64,000 bases of DNA, taken from the NCBI RefSeq assembly GCF_001429025.1, contig NZ_LMHT01000004.1, forward strand, positions 122,525-186,524. Direction: 5' to 3'. A program made the translations under genes and the position numbers. Origin of the DNA: Phenylobacterium sp. Root700 (GTDB lineage Bacteria > Pseudomonadota > Alphaproteobacteria > Caulobacterales > Caulobacteraceae). Below are positions 16,194-24,684 of this stretch, piece after piece; positions within the stretch are counted from its first letter, which is position 1, and the number at the start of each line of letters is the position of its first letter. The notes beneath the pieces were generated by a model. The model searched no databases. It was not told where the DNA came from and worked only from the letters and a program-made list of their open reading frames with translations.

Positions 16194-17177
16194 ATGGCCG
16201 CTGATCCTTGGGGAGACCTTGGCGAGCGTCCCAGCTTCCTGGCATGCGTCGGCTCCCGCGAACGAAGCTGGCGGCGGCTGGCGGGGGTCCTGGCGGCAGG
16301 CGGAGCCCTGGCCCTGATCGCGCTCGGCGCGGTGATGCTCCTCGTGCTCGGCCTGGCCGCGCTGATCACCTGGGCCGCGAGCGGCGGTGAGGTTTCCGTC
16401 GTCGACGCCGTCGGCAGGCTCTCCGATACAGGCCGCACGGGGCGGACGCTGCAAGGCTACAGCTACGAACTGGCCTCGGTCGGGATGAGCTCCATCGCCG
16501 CGGCGCTCGCCTTTGTACTGGTCGCCGCACGTCTCTATCAGCGCCCGCTCCGGACCTTCCTCACCTCGGCCGCCCATTTCCGCTGGCGCCTGGTGCTGCT
16601 TGGACTGGCGATTTCCCTGCCGATCGTCGGCGGTTCGGTGGTCTTGGACTATCTGGGCGCCGACGCGCCGCAGGCGGCTCCGATCTTCTCACCCGGCGCG
16701 GCCTGGTGGGCGGGCGCCGTCTATGTCGCGGCGGCCTGCGGCTTCCTGTGCCTTGCGGCCCTGGCCGAGGAGATCCTGTTCCGCGGCTGGCTTCTGCAGC
16801 AGACCTACGCCTTCGTTCGCAATGTCGCCTTGCTCTTGACGATCAACGGCCTGCTCTTCTCGGCCGTCCATTTCGATCCCAGCCCTGGCCCGTTCCTCAT
16901 CCGCGCCGCGATGGGAGCAGCCTGGTCCTGGGTTGTTCTGCGAACTGGAGGCCTTGAGTTCGCGCTGGGCGCCCACCTGGCCAACAACCTGATGGTCAGC
17001 CTGTTCATCAAGCCAGTCACTTTCGCGCCCGTGGTGAGACAGCCGATCGACTACCGCGAACTTGCGGTCCAGGTCGCGAGCCTGGCCCTCATGGTCGTCA
17101 TCGTGGAGGCCCTGATCAGATCCCGGTCCCTGCCCGACCTGTCCGCCCGACGGCAAAGCTCTCAGGAGACGAGTTGA
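16194..17177 (+). CDS. CPBP family intramembrane glutamic endopeptidase
   Basis: The ATG at 16194 follows a GAGAGAGG purine stretch. The 327-residue protein has about eight hydrophobic segments. The CPBP (Abi/CAAX protease) motifs are intact: LAEEILFRGWLLQQ with EExxxR, FSAVHFDPS with FxxxH, and HLANNLMVS. Members cleave membrane peptides or prenylated proteins, and some confer bacteriocin immunity. It converges with a small membrane protein gene whose 3' end overlaps by 16 bp. Confidence 0.88.
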   Translation: MAADPWGDLGERPSFLACVGSRERSWRRLAGVLAAGGALALIALGAVMLLVLGLAALITWAASGGEVSVVDAVGRLSDTGRTGRTLQGYSYELASVGMSSIAAALAFVLVAARLYQRPLRTFLTSAAHFRWRLVLLGLAISLPIVGGSVVLDYLGADAPQAAPIFSPGAAWWAGAVYVAAACGFLCLAALAEEILFRGWLLQQTYAFVRNVALLLTINGLLFSAVHFDPSPGPFLIRAAMGAAWSWVVLRTGGLEFALGAHLANNLMVSLFIKPVTFAPVVRQPIDYRELAVQVASLALMVVIVEALIRSRSLPDLSARRQSSQETS

Positions 17178-17353
17178 AGGCCGAGATGCGCGGTCACCAC
17201 CGGCAGCAGGAAGGTGAACTCGGCCAGGGCCATCGCATAGAGGCTGGCCAGCACCGGACGTCCCTCACGTAGATTGAAGACGACGCCGGCCACCAGCGGG
17301 CCGCTAATCGGACCTAAGAGCAGGAAAGGTGCGAGACGCTTGATCCGTGACAC
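17162..17353 (-). CDS. Small two-helix membrane protein (63 aa)
   Basis: A GTG at 17351-17353 preceded by a purine-rich AAGGAAAGAGAG stretch starts VSRIKRLAPFLLLGPISGPL. The 63-residue product has two hydrophobic segments (about 8-22 and 33-58) separated by a charged FNLREGRP loop. The frame extends upstream but that extension looks non-coding. I do not assign a family. It overlaps the 3' end of the CPBP protease gene in convergent orientation. Confidence 0.55.
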   Translation of the reverse strand: MSRIKRLAPFLLLGPISGPLVAGVVFNLREGRPVLASLYAMALAEFTFLLPVVTAHLGLQLVS

Positions 17354-17593
17354 CGGCTCTCTCTTTCCTTGCGGCGATCGGCCCTCTTTCGACCCGGCCG
17401 CGTTAACCCTATCCTTGTACGTTGAGGGGGCGCCATCCACCACGCTTAGGTTGTGAGGCGCGCAGACGCTTTTGAACTCCCACCAGGGTGAGCCGTGTCG
17501 TGCGAACTTGATCAAGGACGCGGGGGTGACCGGCCTGCCGCCGATCGCGCCGCGTTATCTCAACCTAAACCAATAGGCGCGGACTCTTCGGAC

Positions 17594-18547
17594 ATGCTCG
17601 CGGTCGCTGCGCCCTCCACGCTGACTCCGCTCCGGGTCGCGAACCTGGCGAAGACCTATGGCGGCGGTCGCGGCGTCAGCGACGTGAGCTTCTCCGTGAC
17701 GCGCGGAAGCATCACCGGCTTCATCGGTGTCAACGGCGCGGGCAAGAGCACCACCCTCAAGGCCATCGTCGGGCTGATCGCGCCCGACAGCGGCGTCATA
17801 GAGCTGTTTGGGCGACCCGCTTCGTTCGCGGCGCGGAGCCGGCTGGGCTTCCTGCCCGAGGAGCGCGGATTGGCCCCGCGCGAGCGCGCGCGCGACGCCA
17901 TCGCCTTCCATGCCCAGCTGAAAGGCATGTCACGAGAAGCCGCCTACCGCCGCGCCGATGCGCTGCTGGAACGGATCGGGCTTTCCGGCCGCGCCCGTGC
18001 TCGGATCGGCGAATTGTCGAAGGGCAACGCGCAGCGCGTGCAGATCCTCTGCGCCATCGCCCATGACCCGGCGCTGCTCATCCTGGACGAACCGTTCTCC
18101 GGCCTGGACCCCATCGCCCAAGCCGAGGTCCAGTCGCTGTTCAGCGAATTCCGCTCGCAAGGCGGCGCGATCCTGTTCTCGACCCACTCCATGGTGGTCG
18201 CCGAACGGCTGTGCGACCACGTGGTGATCATATCCGACGGGCGCACCGCCTTCGAAGGCGCCGTCGCCGAGGCCACCACTCACGCCCCGTACGGCGTCTA
18301 TGTCACCATCAATGACGACGCCGCCCTTCTCGAGATCGTGCAGGCGCTGGGCGGCGAGGCCCAGCCGTTCCCCAGCAAGATGAGCGACGCCCTGCGCTGG
18401 CGGGTCCTGCTGCCGAGGACCGTCCCCGTCCCCGCCCTCATGCGCGCCCTGGCCGAACGCGAACTGGCGGTCCATGGATTTGAACCGATCCAGGCCGATC
18501 TGGAGGGGGCGTTCTGGACCCTCGCCGGTCAACGGGCCGCGGCCTGA
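17594..18547 (+). CDS. ABC transporter ATP-binding protein (NatA-like)
   Basis: The ATG at 17594 gives 317 residues; the upstream in-frame extension lacks similarity to the family. Walker A (GVNGAGKSTT), the signature LSKGNAQRV, Walker B (LLILDEPF) and the H-loop STH are all present. A C-terminal regulatory extension of about 80 residues is typical of NatA-type exporters. Its stop codon overlaps the start of the permease gene, so the two form one exporter. Substrate is unknown; NatAB-type systems move sodium, drugs or peptides. Confidence 0.92.
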   Translation: MLAVAAPSTLTPLRVANLAKTYGGGRGVSDVSFSVTRGSITGFIGVNGAGKSTTLKAIVGLIAPDSGVIELFGRPASFAARSRLGFLPEERGLAPRERARDAIAFHAQLKGMSREAAYRRADALLERIGLSGRARARIGELSKGNAQRVQILCAIAHDPALLILDEPFSGLDPIAQAEVQSLFSEFRSQGGAILFSTHSMVVAERLCDHVVIISDGRTAFEGAVAEATTHAPYGVYVTINDDAALLEIVQALGGEAQPFPSKMSDALRWRVLLPRTVPVPALMRALAERELAVHGFEPIQADLEGAFWTLAGQRAAA

Positions 18548-19764
18548 TGCGACGCCTGTGGCTCATCGCCCGGCGGGAGATGGCCGCCTACGGATCCCTG
18601 CCGAGCTTCTGGATCGCCCTGCTGCTGGGACCGGTGCTGATGCTGCTGACCGGGCTCATCGGCGCCTATGGCGCGTCGCGGACCGAGGCGCCCGCAGTGG
18701 CGCAGACCGTGCTGATCCGGGCCGCCGATCCGGCGCTGGGCTCGGCCGTGATCGCGGCGATCGCCGACGCCAACCGGCGCGCGCCGCCCCAGCTTCGGGT
18801 TCTGACGCCAGGACAGGCCGCGACACCCGATACGGTCCTGGTGGTGAGTTCGAAGCCGGGCTCGGCGCTTGAGGTCCTGGCGCAAGGGCGGCCGATCCCG
18901 CCGATGGCCGCAGCGCAGCTGGAAAAGGAACTGCTGACGGGGCTTCGCCGACAGGCGTTGCGCGAAGCCGGCGCCTCCCAACAGGCGCTCGACGCCGCGG
19001 ACGCCGTCCACGTGCAGGTCGTCACGGCCAAGGCGCCCGTCCGGAAAATATCGCCCGGCGCCGCCGAGCAGATCAGCCGCTTCGCGATCGTCATGCTGCT
19101 TTGGATGAACCTGGTCGGCGCGCTGGGCATGCTGTTGCAGGCTATTGTGAGAGAGCGGGCCAACCGCGCGCTGGACAGCCTGCTCGCCTCGGCGCGCTCG
19201 ACGGAGATCATTTTCGGAAAGCTGCTGGGCGTCGGAATCCTGTCCGTCGTCGTGCTGGCCGCATGGCTAGGCGCCGGCGCGGCGATCGCTGTCAGTCGGT
19301 TCGGCGCCGCGCCACCTGGGCTGGAAGCGCTATTGCTGGGCGCGTTCACAAACCCGTCCACCTTGATCCAGGCCGGCGCGGTCTACCTTGTCGCCTTCGC
19401 CATGTACGGTTCGGCCCTGATCGGCCTCGGGGCCGTGGCCAAGGACCTTCCCGCCGCGCAAAACCTCTCGCGCCCGATCTTCGGGGTGCTGCTGCTGGTG
19501 TTCTTCGTCGCCCTGACCCAGATGACCGGCGCGGTCGGGCCCATGCCCTGGCTGATCTGGCTCCCGCCCTTCACCCCGTTCGCGATCCTGATGAGCCCGC
19601 CTGGCGCGACGCCCGTCGGCGAGGTTGTCGCGGCCCTCGTCCTGATGCTGGCCACCACCGTCGTCATCGCCGGCGCCGCCTCGATGGCGCTGACCGAGAC
19701 GCCGTTGAGATTGCGAAGGAAACGTCGCGACGCCTCCGCGAACTCAAGGTTAAGATATCCGTAG
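18547..19764 (+). CDS. ABC-2 type transporter permease (NatB-like)
   Basis: The 405-residue protein has one N-terminal membrane segment (after MRRLWLIARREMAAYGSL), a roughly 150-residue extracytoplasmic domain, and five or six C-terminal membrane segments, with IVRERANRALDSLLASARS in the coupling region. This is the NatB layout. It starts within the stop codon of the ATPase gene (TGATG). The arginine-rich C-terminal tail is cytoplasmic. The pair is a complete exporter of unknown cargo. Confidence 0.88.
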   Translation: MRRLWLIARREMAAYGSLPSFWIALLLGPVLMLLTGLIGAYGASRTEAPAVAQTVLIRAADPALGSAVIAAIADANRRAPPQLRVLTPGQAATPDTVLVVSSKPGSALEVLAQGRPIPPMAAAQLEKELLTGLRRQALREAGASQQALDAADAVHVQVVTAKAPVRKISPGAAEQISRFAIVMLLWMNLVGALGMLLQAIVRERANRALDSLLASARSTEIIFGKLLGVGILSVVVLAAWLGAGAAIAVSRFGAAPPGLEALLLGAFTNPSTLIQAGAVYLVAFAMYGSALIGLGAVAKDLPAAQNLSRPIFGVLLLVFFVALTQMTGAVGPMPWLIWLPPFTPFAILMSPPGATPVGEVVAALVLMLATTVVIAGAASMALTETPLRLRRKRRDASANSRLRYP

Positions 19765-19854
19765 TATCTAAAACTTGCCGGAAGGGTCCCAGCCGGGATC
19801 CGCCCGGTCTCGCCGATCGGCGAGCCACGCGGTGCGAACCACGGGTGGGCTATC

Positions 19855-20850
19855 GTGAAGGCTGTCGAGACACACTCACAGACGGACGCGGTGAAGCTCG
19901 GCGCGCGATCGCGGGTCCGCCGGACCCTGTCGCTGATCATTCCGATGCACAACGAGGCGCCCGTCCTCGCCTCGCTGTTTGAGCGCCTGGACGCCGTGAT
20001 CTCCGAGCTGGGCGTCGCCGCCGAGATCATCTGCATCGACGACGGCAGCCGCGACGCCACGTTGGAGCTGCTGCGAGCCAGGGCGCTGGCCGATCCGCGG
20101 ATCAGGGTGATCGCCCTGTCGCGGAACTTCGGCAAGGAAGCCGCCCTGACCGCGGGGATCGATGTCGCAACCGGCGACATGGTGGTGCCGATCGACGCCG
20201 ACCTGCAGGACCCTCCTGAGCTGATCGGCGAGTTCGTAGGCCTGTGGGAACAGGGCTACGACGTGGTCTACGGCGTTCGGGCCGACCGCCGCAGCGACAG
20301 CTGGCTCAAGCAGGTGACCGCCGGGGTTTTCTACGGCGTGTTCAATTCGATGTCGGCGAGCCCCATCCCGCCCAGCACCGGCGACTTCCGGCTGATGGAT
20401 CGCCAGGTCGTAGAGGCGCTGAAGCGCCTGCCCGAGCGCAACCGGTTCATGAAGGGCCTGTTCGCCTGGGTCGGTTTCCGCCAGGTCGGCGTGGCCTACA
20501 CGCGCCCGGCGCGGGTGGCCGGCGAGACATCCTGGCGCTACTTCCAGCTATGGCGGTTCGCCCTCGACGGGATCACCTCCTTCAGCACGGCGCCGCTCCG
20601 CGTCTGGACGATCGTCGGGCTGGCCGCCGCCGCGGTGGCGATGACAGCGGCCCTGGCGCTGATCATCCGGGTCCTGGTGGTCGGCCGCGACGTGCCTGGC
20701 TACGCCTCGCTGATGGTCGTGGTGCTGTTCGGGTTCGCCGTGCAGATGATCGCGTTCGGGATCCTGGGCGAGTATATCGGCCGGCTGTATGAGGAGGTGA
20801 AGGGGCGCCCCCTCTACCTCGTCCGGGAGCGCGTCGGTTTCGAGACCTGA
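19855..20850 (+). CDS. Family 2 glycosyltransferase, polyprenyl-phosphate type (GtrB-like)
   Basis: The 331-residue protein has a GT-A fold domain (LSLIIPMHNEAPVLASL, CIDDGSRD, the metal-binding DADLQDPPE) followed by two C-terminal hydrophobic segments. This is the layout of GtrB/DPM1-like enzymes that transfer a sugar from a nucleotide donor to undecaprenyl phosphate at the inner face of the membrane. It is followed after one base by a methyltransferase gene and then a GtrA gene, so sugar loading and flipping are encoded together. Confidence 0.9.
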   Translation: MKAVETHSQTDAVKLGARSRVRRTLSLIIPMHNEAPVLASLFERLDAVISELGVAAEIICIDDGSRDATLELLRARALADPRIRVIALSRNFGKEAALTAGIDVATGDMVVPIDADLQDPPELIGEFVGLWEQGYDVVYGVRADRRSDSWLKQVTAGVFYGVFNSMSASPIPPSTGDFRLMDRQVVEALKRLPERNRFMKGLFAWVGFRQVGVAYTRPARVAGETSWRYFQLWRFALDGITSFSTAPLRVWTIVGLAAAAVAMTAALALIIRVLVVGRDVPGYASLMVVVLFGFAVQMIAFGILGEYIGRLYEEVKGRPLYLVRERVGFET

Positions 20851-20851
20851 G

Positions 20852-21580
20852 ATGGACCGGGTAATCTACGACAGGATGCGGGAGGTCCAGCGCGATCACT
20901 GGTGGTTCGCCGCCAGGCGCGAGATCCTCGCCGACCAGATCGCCCGGCTGGCCCTGCCCGCCGGCGCGGAGATCCTCGAGGCCGGGTGCGGCGCCGGCGG
21001 CAACCTGGAAATGTTGGCCCAGTTCGGCAAGGTGCGCGCGATCGAGCCGGACGAGGCGTCGCGGGCCTATGCCGCGCAGGGTGGGATCGAGGTGCGTGGC
21101 GGCCTGCTGCCAGGCGCCCTGCCCGCCTACGAGCAGCCCTTTGATCTGGTTGTGGCGTTCGACGTCATCGAGCACGTGGACGAAGACGCAGCTTCGGTCG
21201 CCGCGCTGGCGGCCTTGCTGGCGCCCGGCGGCAGGCTGATGGCCACCGTGCCGGCCAACGCGTGGATGTGGAGCCAGCATGACGTGCTGCATCATCACAA
21301 GCGGCGCTATGACCTGGCGGGGTTCCGCCAGCTATTCGACGACGCCGGCTTGATCGTGGAAAAGGCAAGCTATTTCAACATGCTTCTGTTCCCGGCGATC
21401 AGCGCGGTGCGGCTGTTGAAACATCTGACGCGCAACCAGAAAGGTGACGACGACGCCATGCCGTCGGCCGCCGCCAACGCCGCCCTACGCAAACTGTTCG
21501 CCTCGGAAAAGGCGTTGCTGAGCCGCTTCGACCTGCCGTTCGGCGTCTCGATCCTGCTGACAGCGCGCCGCCCCACGTGA
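20852..21580 (+). CDS. Class I SAM-dependent methyltransferase
   Basis: The 242-residue protein carries SAM-binding motif I as ILEAGCGAGGNLEML, an acidic residue in RAIEPDEAS, and DLVVAFDVIEHVDED as motif II, with a hydrophobic C-terminal part. It lies between a lipid-linked glycosyltransferase gene and a GtrA gene, with one base and a 4-bp overlap as spacing. It may methylate the sugar or its lipid carrier; the sequence does not show which. Confidence 0.88.
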   Translation: MDRVIYDRMREVQRDHWWFAARREILADQIARLALPAGAEILEAGCGAGGNLEMLAQFGKVRAIEPDEASRAYAAQGGIEVRGGLLPGALPAYEQPFDLVVAFDVIEHVDEDAASVAALAALLAPGGRLMATVPANAWMWSQHDVLHHHKRRYDLAGFRQLFDDAGLIVEKASYFNMLLFPAISAVRLLKHLTRNQKGDDDAMPSAAANAALRKLFASEKALLSRFDLPFGVSILLTARRPT

Positions 21581-21969
21581 CGCCCGCGGAGATCACCCGG
21601 CAAGGCGGGACCTTCGCCGTGGTCGGCGGCGTCGCCACGCTCGTCCATGTGGCGCTGGCCCTCGCGGCCCGTGAGGGCCTGGGGCTTTCGCCGCTGAGCG
21701 CCAACCTGGCGGGGTATTGCGCGGCGGTGGGCGTCTCGTACCTCGGCAATGCGCGCCTGACCTTCCGCAGGCCGACCCGCAATCGCGCTCAATTCGGCCG
21801 CTTTCTGGCGGTGTCGCTGGCCGCCCTGGCGCTCAACCAGACGCTGGTCTACCTGCTGGTGGAGAAGGCCGGCTGGCCCTTCTGGCTGGCCCTGGGTCCG
21901 GTCGTGGTGATCGTCCCGGCCCTCAGCTTCGTGCTCTCCAAGCTTTGGGCGTTCAGGTCGTCACGCTGA
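21577..21969 (+). CDS. GtrA family membrane protein
   Basis: A GTG start overlaps the preceding stop codon (GTGA), giving 130 residues with four hydrophobic segments. The pattern GTFAVVGGVATLVHVALAL, then YLGNARLTFRRP and VLSKLWAFRS, is the GtrA (DPMS_TMs) family, often implicated in flipping or localising polyprenyl-linked sugars. It closes a three-gene operon and overlaps the end of the convergent GT87 gene by 17 bp. Confidence 0.88.
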   Translation: MTPAEITRQGGTFAVVGGVATLVHVALALAAREGLGLSPLSANLAGYCAAVGVSYLGNARLTFRRPTRNRAQFGRFLAVSLAALALNQTLVYLLVEKAGWPFWLALGPVVVIVPALSFVLSKLWAFRSSR

Positions 21970-23080
21970 CCGGCGCGGCGGCGGCCTCAGGCTCCACCGG
22001 ACGCCACGGCTGCAGCACCAGGATCAACAGACCGATCAAGGCGACAGCGCCTGGCAGCGCCAGGTTCAGCAGCAGCAAGGCGACCAGATGGATCGGCCAG
22101 CGCGGAACCTCCAGGTTCGCGGCCGGAACAGCCGCGGCTGGCGCGAGGATCGCGAACTCATAACCCATGGCGTAGGGGGCAAGCAGCAGACTGCCGCCGA
22201 CAAGCGCGGTCAGCCGCTGAAGCGGGCTGGTGGCGCGCGTGAAGGCCCACCAGACCACGGCGGCCCCGGCGGCCCAGAACAGCACCTGGGCGGCCACCAG
22301 CGCCGGCCCAGCGACGCCCAGCCTGACCAGCGCGCCGGTCGGGGTGATGACCCCGGCCAGCAGCAGCGGATCATCGCCGATCAAGGCGCTGAACCGCGGC
22401 AGGGCGGCCAACCAGTCCAGCCAGGGCCCTACGCCCAGCATGGCCAGCGACAGGGCGCAGAGCGCGCCGCCCGCCCCCGTGGCCGCGGCCAGCATCCGCC
22501 AGCGCCCCTCGAGCGCCAGCGCCAGGGGGAACAGCACCAACAGCTGCGGCTTCACCGCCGCGGCCACCCCCAACAACACGCCGGCCAGAATCGGACGCGA
22601 GCGCAGGCTCAGGGCCATGAGCACCAGACCGCCGACCAGGAAAGTCACCTGCCCGACCAGAACCGACCACCAGACCGGCGGCAGCATGAGCACCAGCAGC
22701 AAGGCCGTCACCCGGTGCGAAAGCCGCCAGGTCGACCAGAGCAGGAGCCCGCCCGTCGTCAGCATGAAGGCCGGGTACGCGACCCAGAAGCCCATCAGCG
22801 CGAACGGCAGGAAGATGGGCGCGGAACTCGGCGGATAGACGAATGGGCGCACCTTGCCGAACGCCCCCAGCAGCCAGTCCTGGTCGCGCGTCACGGCGGC
22901 GAAGTCGTACATCTCGCTAGGACGCTCCAGCGCGATACGCACCCCGCTCCAGATCGGCGCGAAATCGATGCCAAGGGGTTGAACGTGGAATATCTCGCGC
23001 GCCAGGCCGATGTCGGCGACCAGAAAGGTCGCGACCACCGCGAGCAGGGCCAGTCTTCGGACACGCAGAGTCGAATCCAT
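21953..23080 (-). CDS. GT87 family polyprenyl-sugar glycosyltransferase
   Basis: The 375-residue membrane protein has about nine hydrophobic segments and the GT87 (DUF2029) features: an N-terminal extracytoplasmic loop with GIDFAPIWSGVRIAL, then FVYPPSSAPIFLPFALM, and a Leu/Ala-rich core. GT87 enzymes use a lipid-linked sugar donor at the outer leaflet, which fits the neighbouring donor-synthesis genes. It converges with the GtrA gene. Confidence 0.82.
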   Translation of the reverse strand: MDSTLRVRRLALLAVVATFLVADIGLAREIFHVQPLGIDFAPIWSGVRIALERPSEMYDFAAVTRDQDWLLGAFGKVRPFVYPPSSAPIFLPFALMGFWVAYPAFMLTTGGLLLWSTWRLSHRVTALLLVLMLPPVWWSVLVGQVTFLVGGLVLMALSLRSRPILAGVLLGVAAAVKPQLLVLFPLALALEGRWRMLAAATGAGGALCALSLAMLGVGPWLDWLAALPRFSALIGDDPLLLAGVITPTGALVRLGVAGPALVAAQVLFWAAGAAVVWWAFTRATSPLQRLTALVGGSLLLAPYAMGYEFAILAPAAAVPAANLEVPRWPIHLVALLLLNLALPGAVALIGLLILVLQPWRPVEPEAAAAPVSVTT

Positions 23081-23175
23081 CCCGCGATAGTGCCGCGTTC
23101 GCGCATACTCGGCACGAATTATGCACAGGACAGGGCCTCGCCCGGGCGCGGGCCTCGCGGTTCTGAAGGTTTGAG

Positions 23176-24684
23176 ATGACCGAGGCGCAATCGAGGATCG
23201 AGACCTCCAAACCGGCCAACGGCTGGCTGGAGCCCGTGGCCGATTGGGTTTTCGCGGGCCGCGCCGGAATCCTCGTCGTCGCCGTCGCGGCGTTCGCAGC
23301 CTTCGCGATCTTGCTGCCGGTCGATACGATCTTCAACGACGGCGACACCTACTGGCACCTGGCCACCGGCCAATGGATCCTGGATCACCGCGCGGTCCCC
23401 ACCACCGACCCGTTCTCCTACACCTTCGCCGGCGCCCCCTGGCAGGCTCACGAATGGCTGTCGGAAGTGGTCATGACGCTGGCCTACAAAGCCGCCGGCT
23501 GGAACGGATTGCGGGTGCTTGTCGCCCTGGCCTTCGGCGCGACCGCCGCCATCCTGGGGGCGTACCTGCGCCGCTGGCTGGCGCCGGGTCCGCTGCTCCT
23601 ACTCCTGGGCTTCGCCCTGGCCTGCGGCGCGCCCAGCCTGCTGGCCCGCCCCCACATCCTGGCGCTGCCGGTGCTCGCGGCCTGGGTCGTGGGATTGATG
23701 AGCGCCCGTGACGCCGGACGGGCGCCAAGCTTATGGCTGCTGCCTTTGATGGCGATATGGGCCAATCTGCATGGCGGGTTCGTCCTCGGTCTGGCGCTGA
23801 TCGCGCCGTTCGCCCTGGAGGCGCTGACCGAGACCTGGCGCCGTCCATGGCCAGTCATCCGGTCTTGGGGCCTGTTTGGCGTCGCCGCGCTCGCCATGAC
23901 CCTGCTCACGCCACACGGGGTCGAAGGCCTGATTTTTCCCTTCAAACTCATGGGCATGCAAAGCCTTCCGGCGATCGTCGAATGGCGCGGCGCCGACTTT
24001 TCAAAGATGACCGTCTTCGAGGTGGCGATCCTGGAGGCGCTGTTCTTCTGCCTGTGGCGCGGCGTGAAGATTCCGGCGATCCGGCTCCTGTTGATGCTCG
24101 GCCTGTTCCACATGGCGCTGCAGCATGTCCGGCACCAGGCCGTCTTCGCGCTCATCGCCGCCCTGCTGCTGGCCGAGCCGCTGGCTCGTGCGAAGCTTGA
24201 AGCGGGGGCCGCCGCGCCACGGCGGTCCGGCGACTGGGGGCCGGTGGGACCTACGCTCGCCGCGCTTGGGCTGGCGATCCTCGCCGCCATCACCATACGA
24301 CTGTCGGTTCCGACCGAGCGCGGCGACGGGATCGTCTCGCCGGTCTCGGCCCTGGCCAAGACGCCCCAGGACCTGAGGCGCGCGCCGGTGTTCAACGAGT
24401 ACAGCTTCGGCGGCTACCTTGTGTTCGAGGGGGTGCAGCCATTCATCGACGGCCGCGCCGACATGTACGGCGACGACTTCGTGCGAGCCTATGAAGCCGC
24501 CACCCTCGCCCGCCCGGCCGCGCTGGCGGCGACCCTCGACAAGCACAAGATTGCCTGGACCATACTGGCCGCCGGCAACCCGGCGGTCGCCACCCTCGAT
24601 GAGCTTCCAAATTGGCGCCGGCTCTGGGCCGACAAGTTCGCGGTGGTGCATGTCCGCCGCGCATCTAGCCCCGCCGGCCCGTGA
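23176..24684 (+). CDS. GT-C-like polytopic membrane protein
   Basis: This 502-residue protein has roughly ten membrane segments. The first periplasmic loop reads NDGDTYWHLATGQWIL, then DPFSYTFAGAPWQAHEWL, a pattern seen in GT-C-like proteins of unassigned activity. A C-terminal soluble part contains VFNEYSFGGYLVFEG and FIDGRADMYGDDF. The Asp and His in the first loop are plausible catalytic positions. It overlaps the next gene by 4 bp, so the two are co-transcribed. I infer a role in lipid-linked glycan transfer; the acceptor is unknown. Confidence 0.7.
   Translation: MTEAQSRIETSKPANGWLEPVADWVFAGRAGILVVAVAAFAAFAILLPVDTIFNDGDTYWHLATGQWILDHRAVPTTDPFSYTFAGAPWQAHEWLSEVVMTLAYKAAGWNGLRVLVALAFGATAAILGAYLRRWLAPGPLLLLLGFALACGAPSLLARPHILALPVLAAWVVGLMSARDAGRAPSLWLLPLMAIWANLHGGFVLGLALIAPFALEALTETWRRPWPVIRSWGLFGVAALAMTLLTPHGVEGLIFPFKLMGMQSLPAIVEWRGADFSKMTVFEVAILEALFFCLWRGVKIPAIRLLLMLGLFHMALQHVRHQAVFALIAALLLAEPLARAKLEAGAAAPRRSGDWGPVGPTLAALGLAILAAITIRLSVPTERGDGIVSPVSALAKTPQDLRRAPVFNEYSFGGYLVFEGVQPFIDGRADMYGDDFVRAYEAATLARPAALAATLDKHKIAWTILAAGNPAVATLDELPNWRRLWADKFAVVHVRRASSPAGP

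Noticed and set aside
22088..23179. 363-codon plus-strand frame opposite the GT87 gene
   Set aside because: Arg/Gln/Pro-rich shadow of a membrane protein gene with clear family features.
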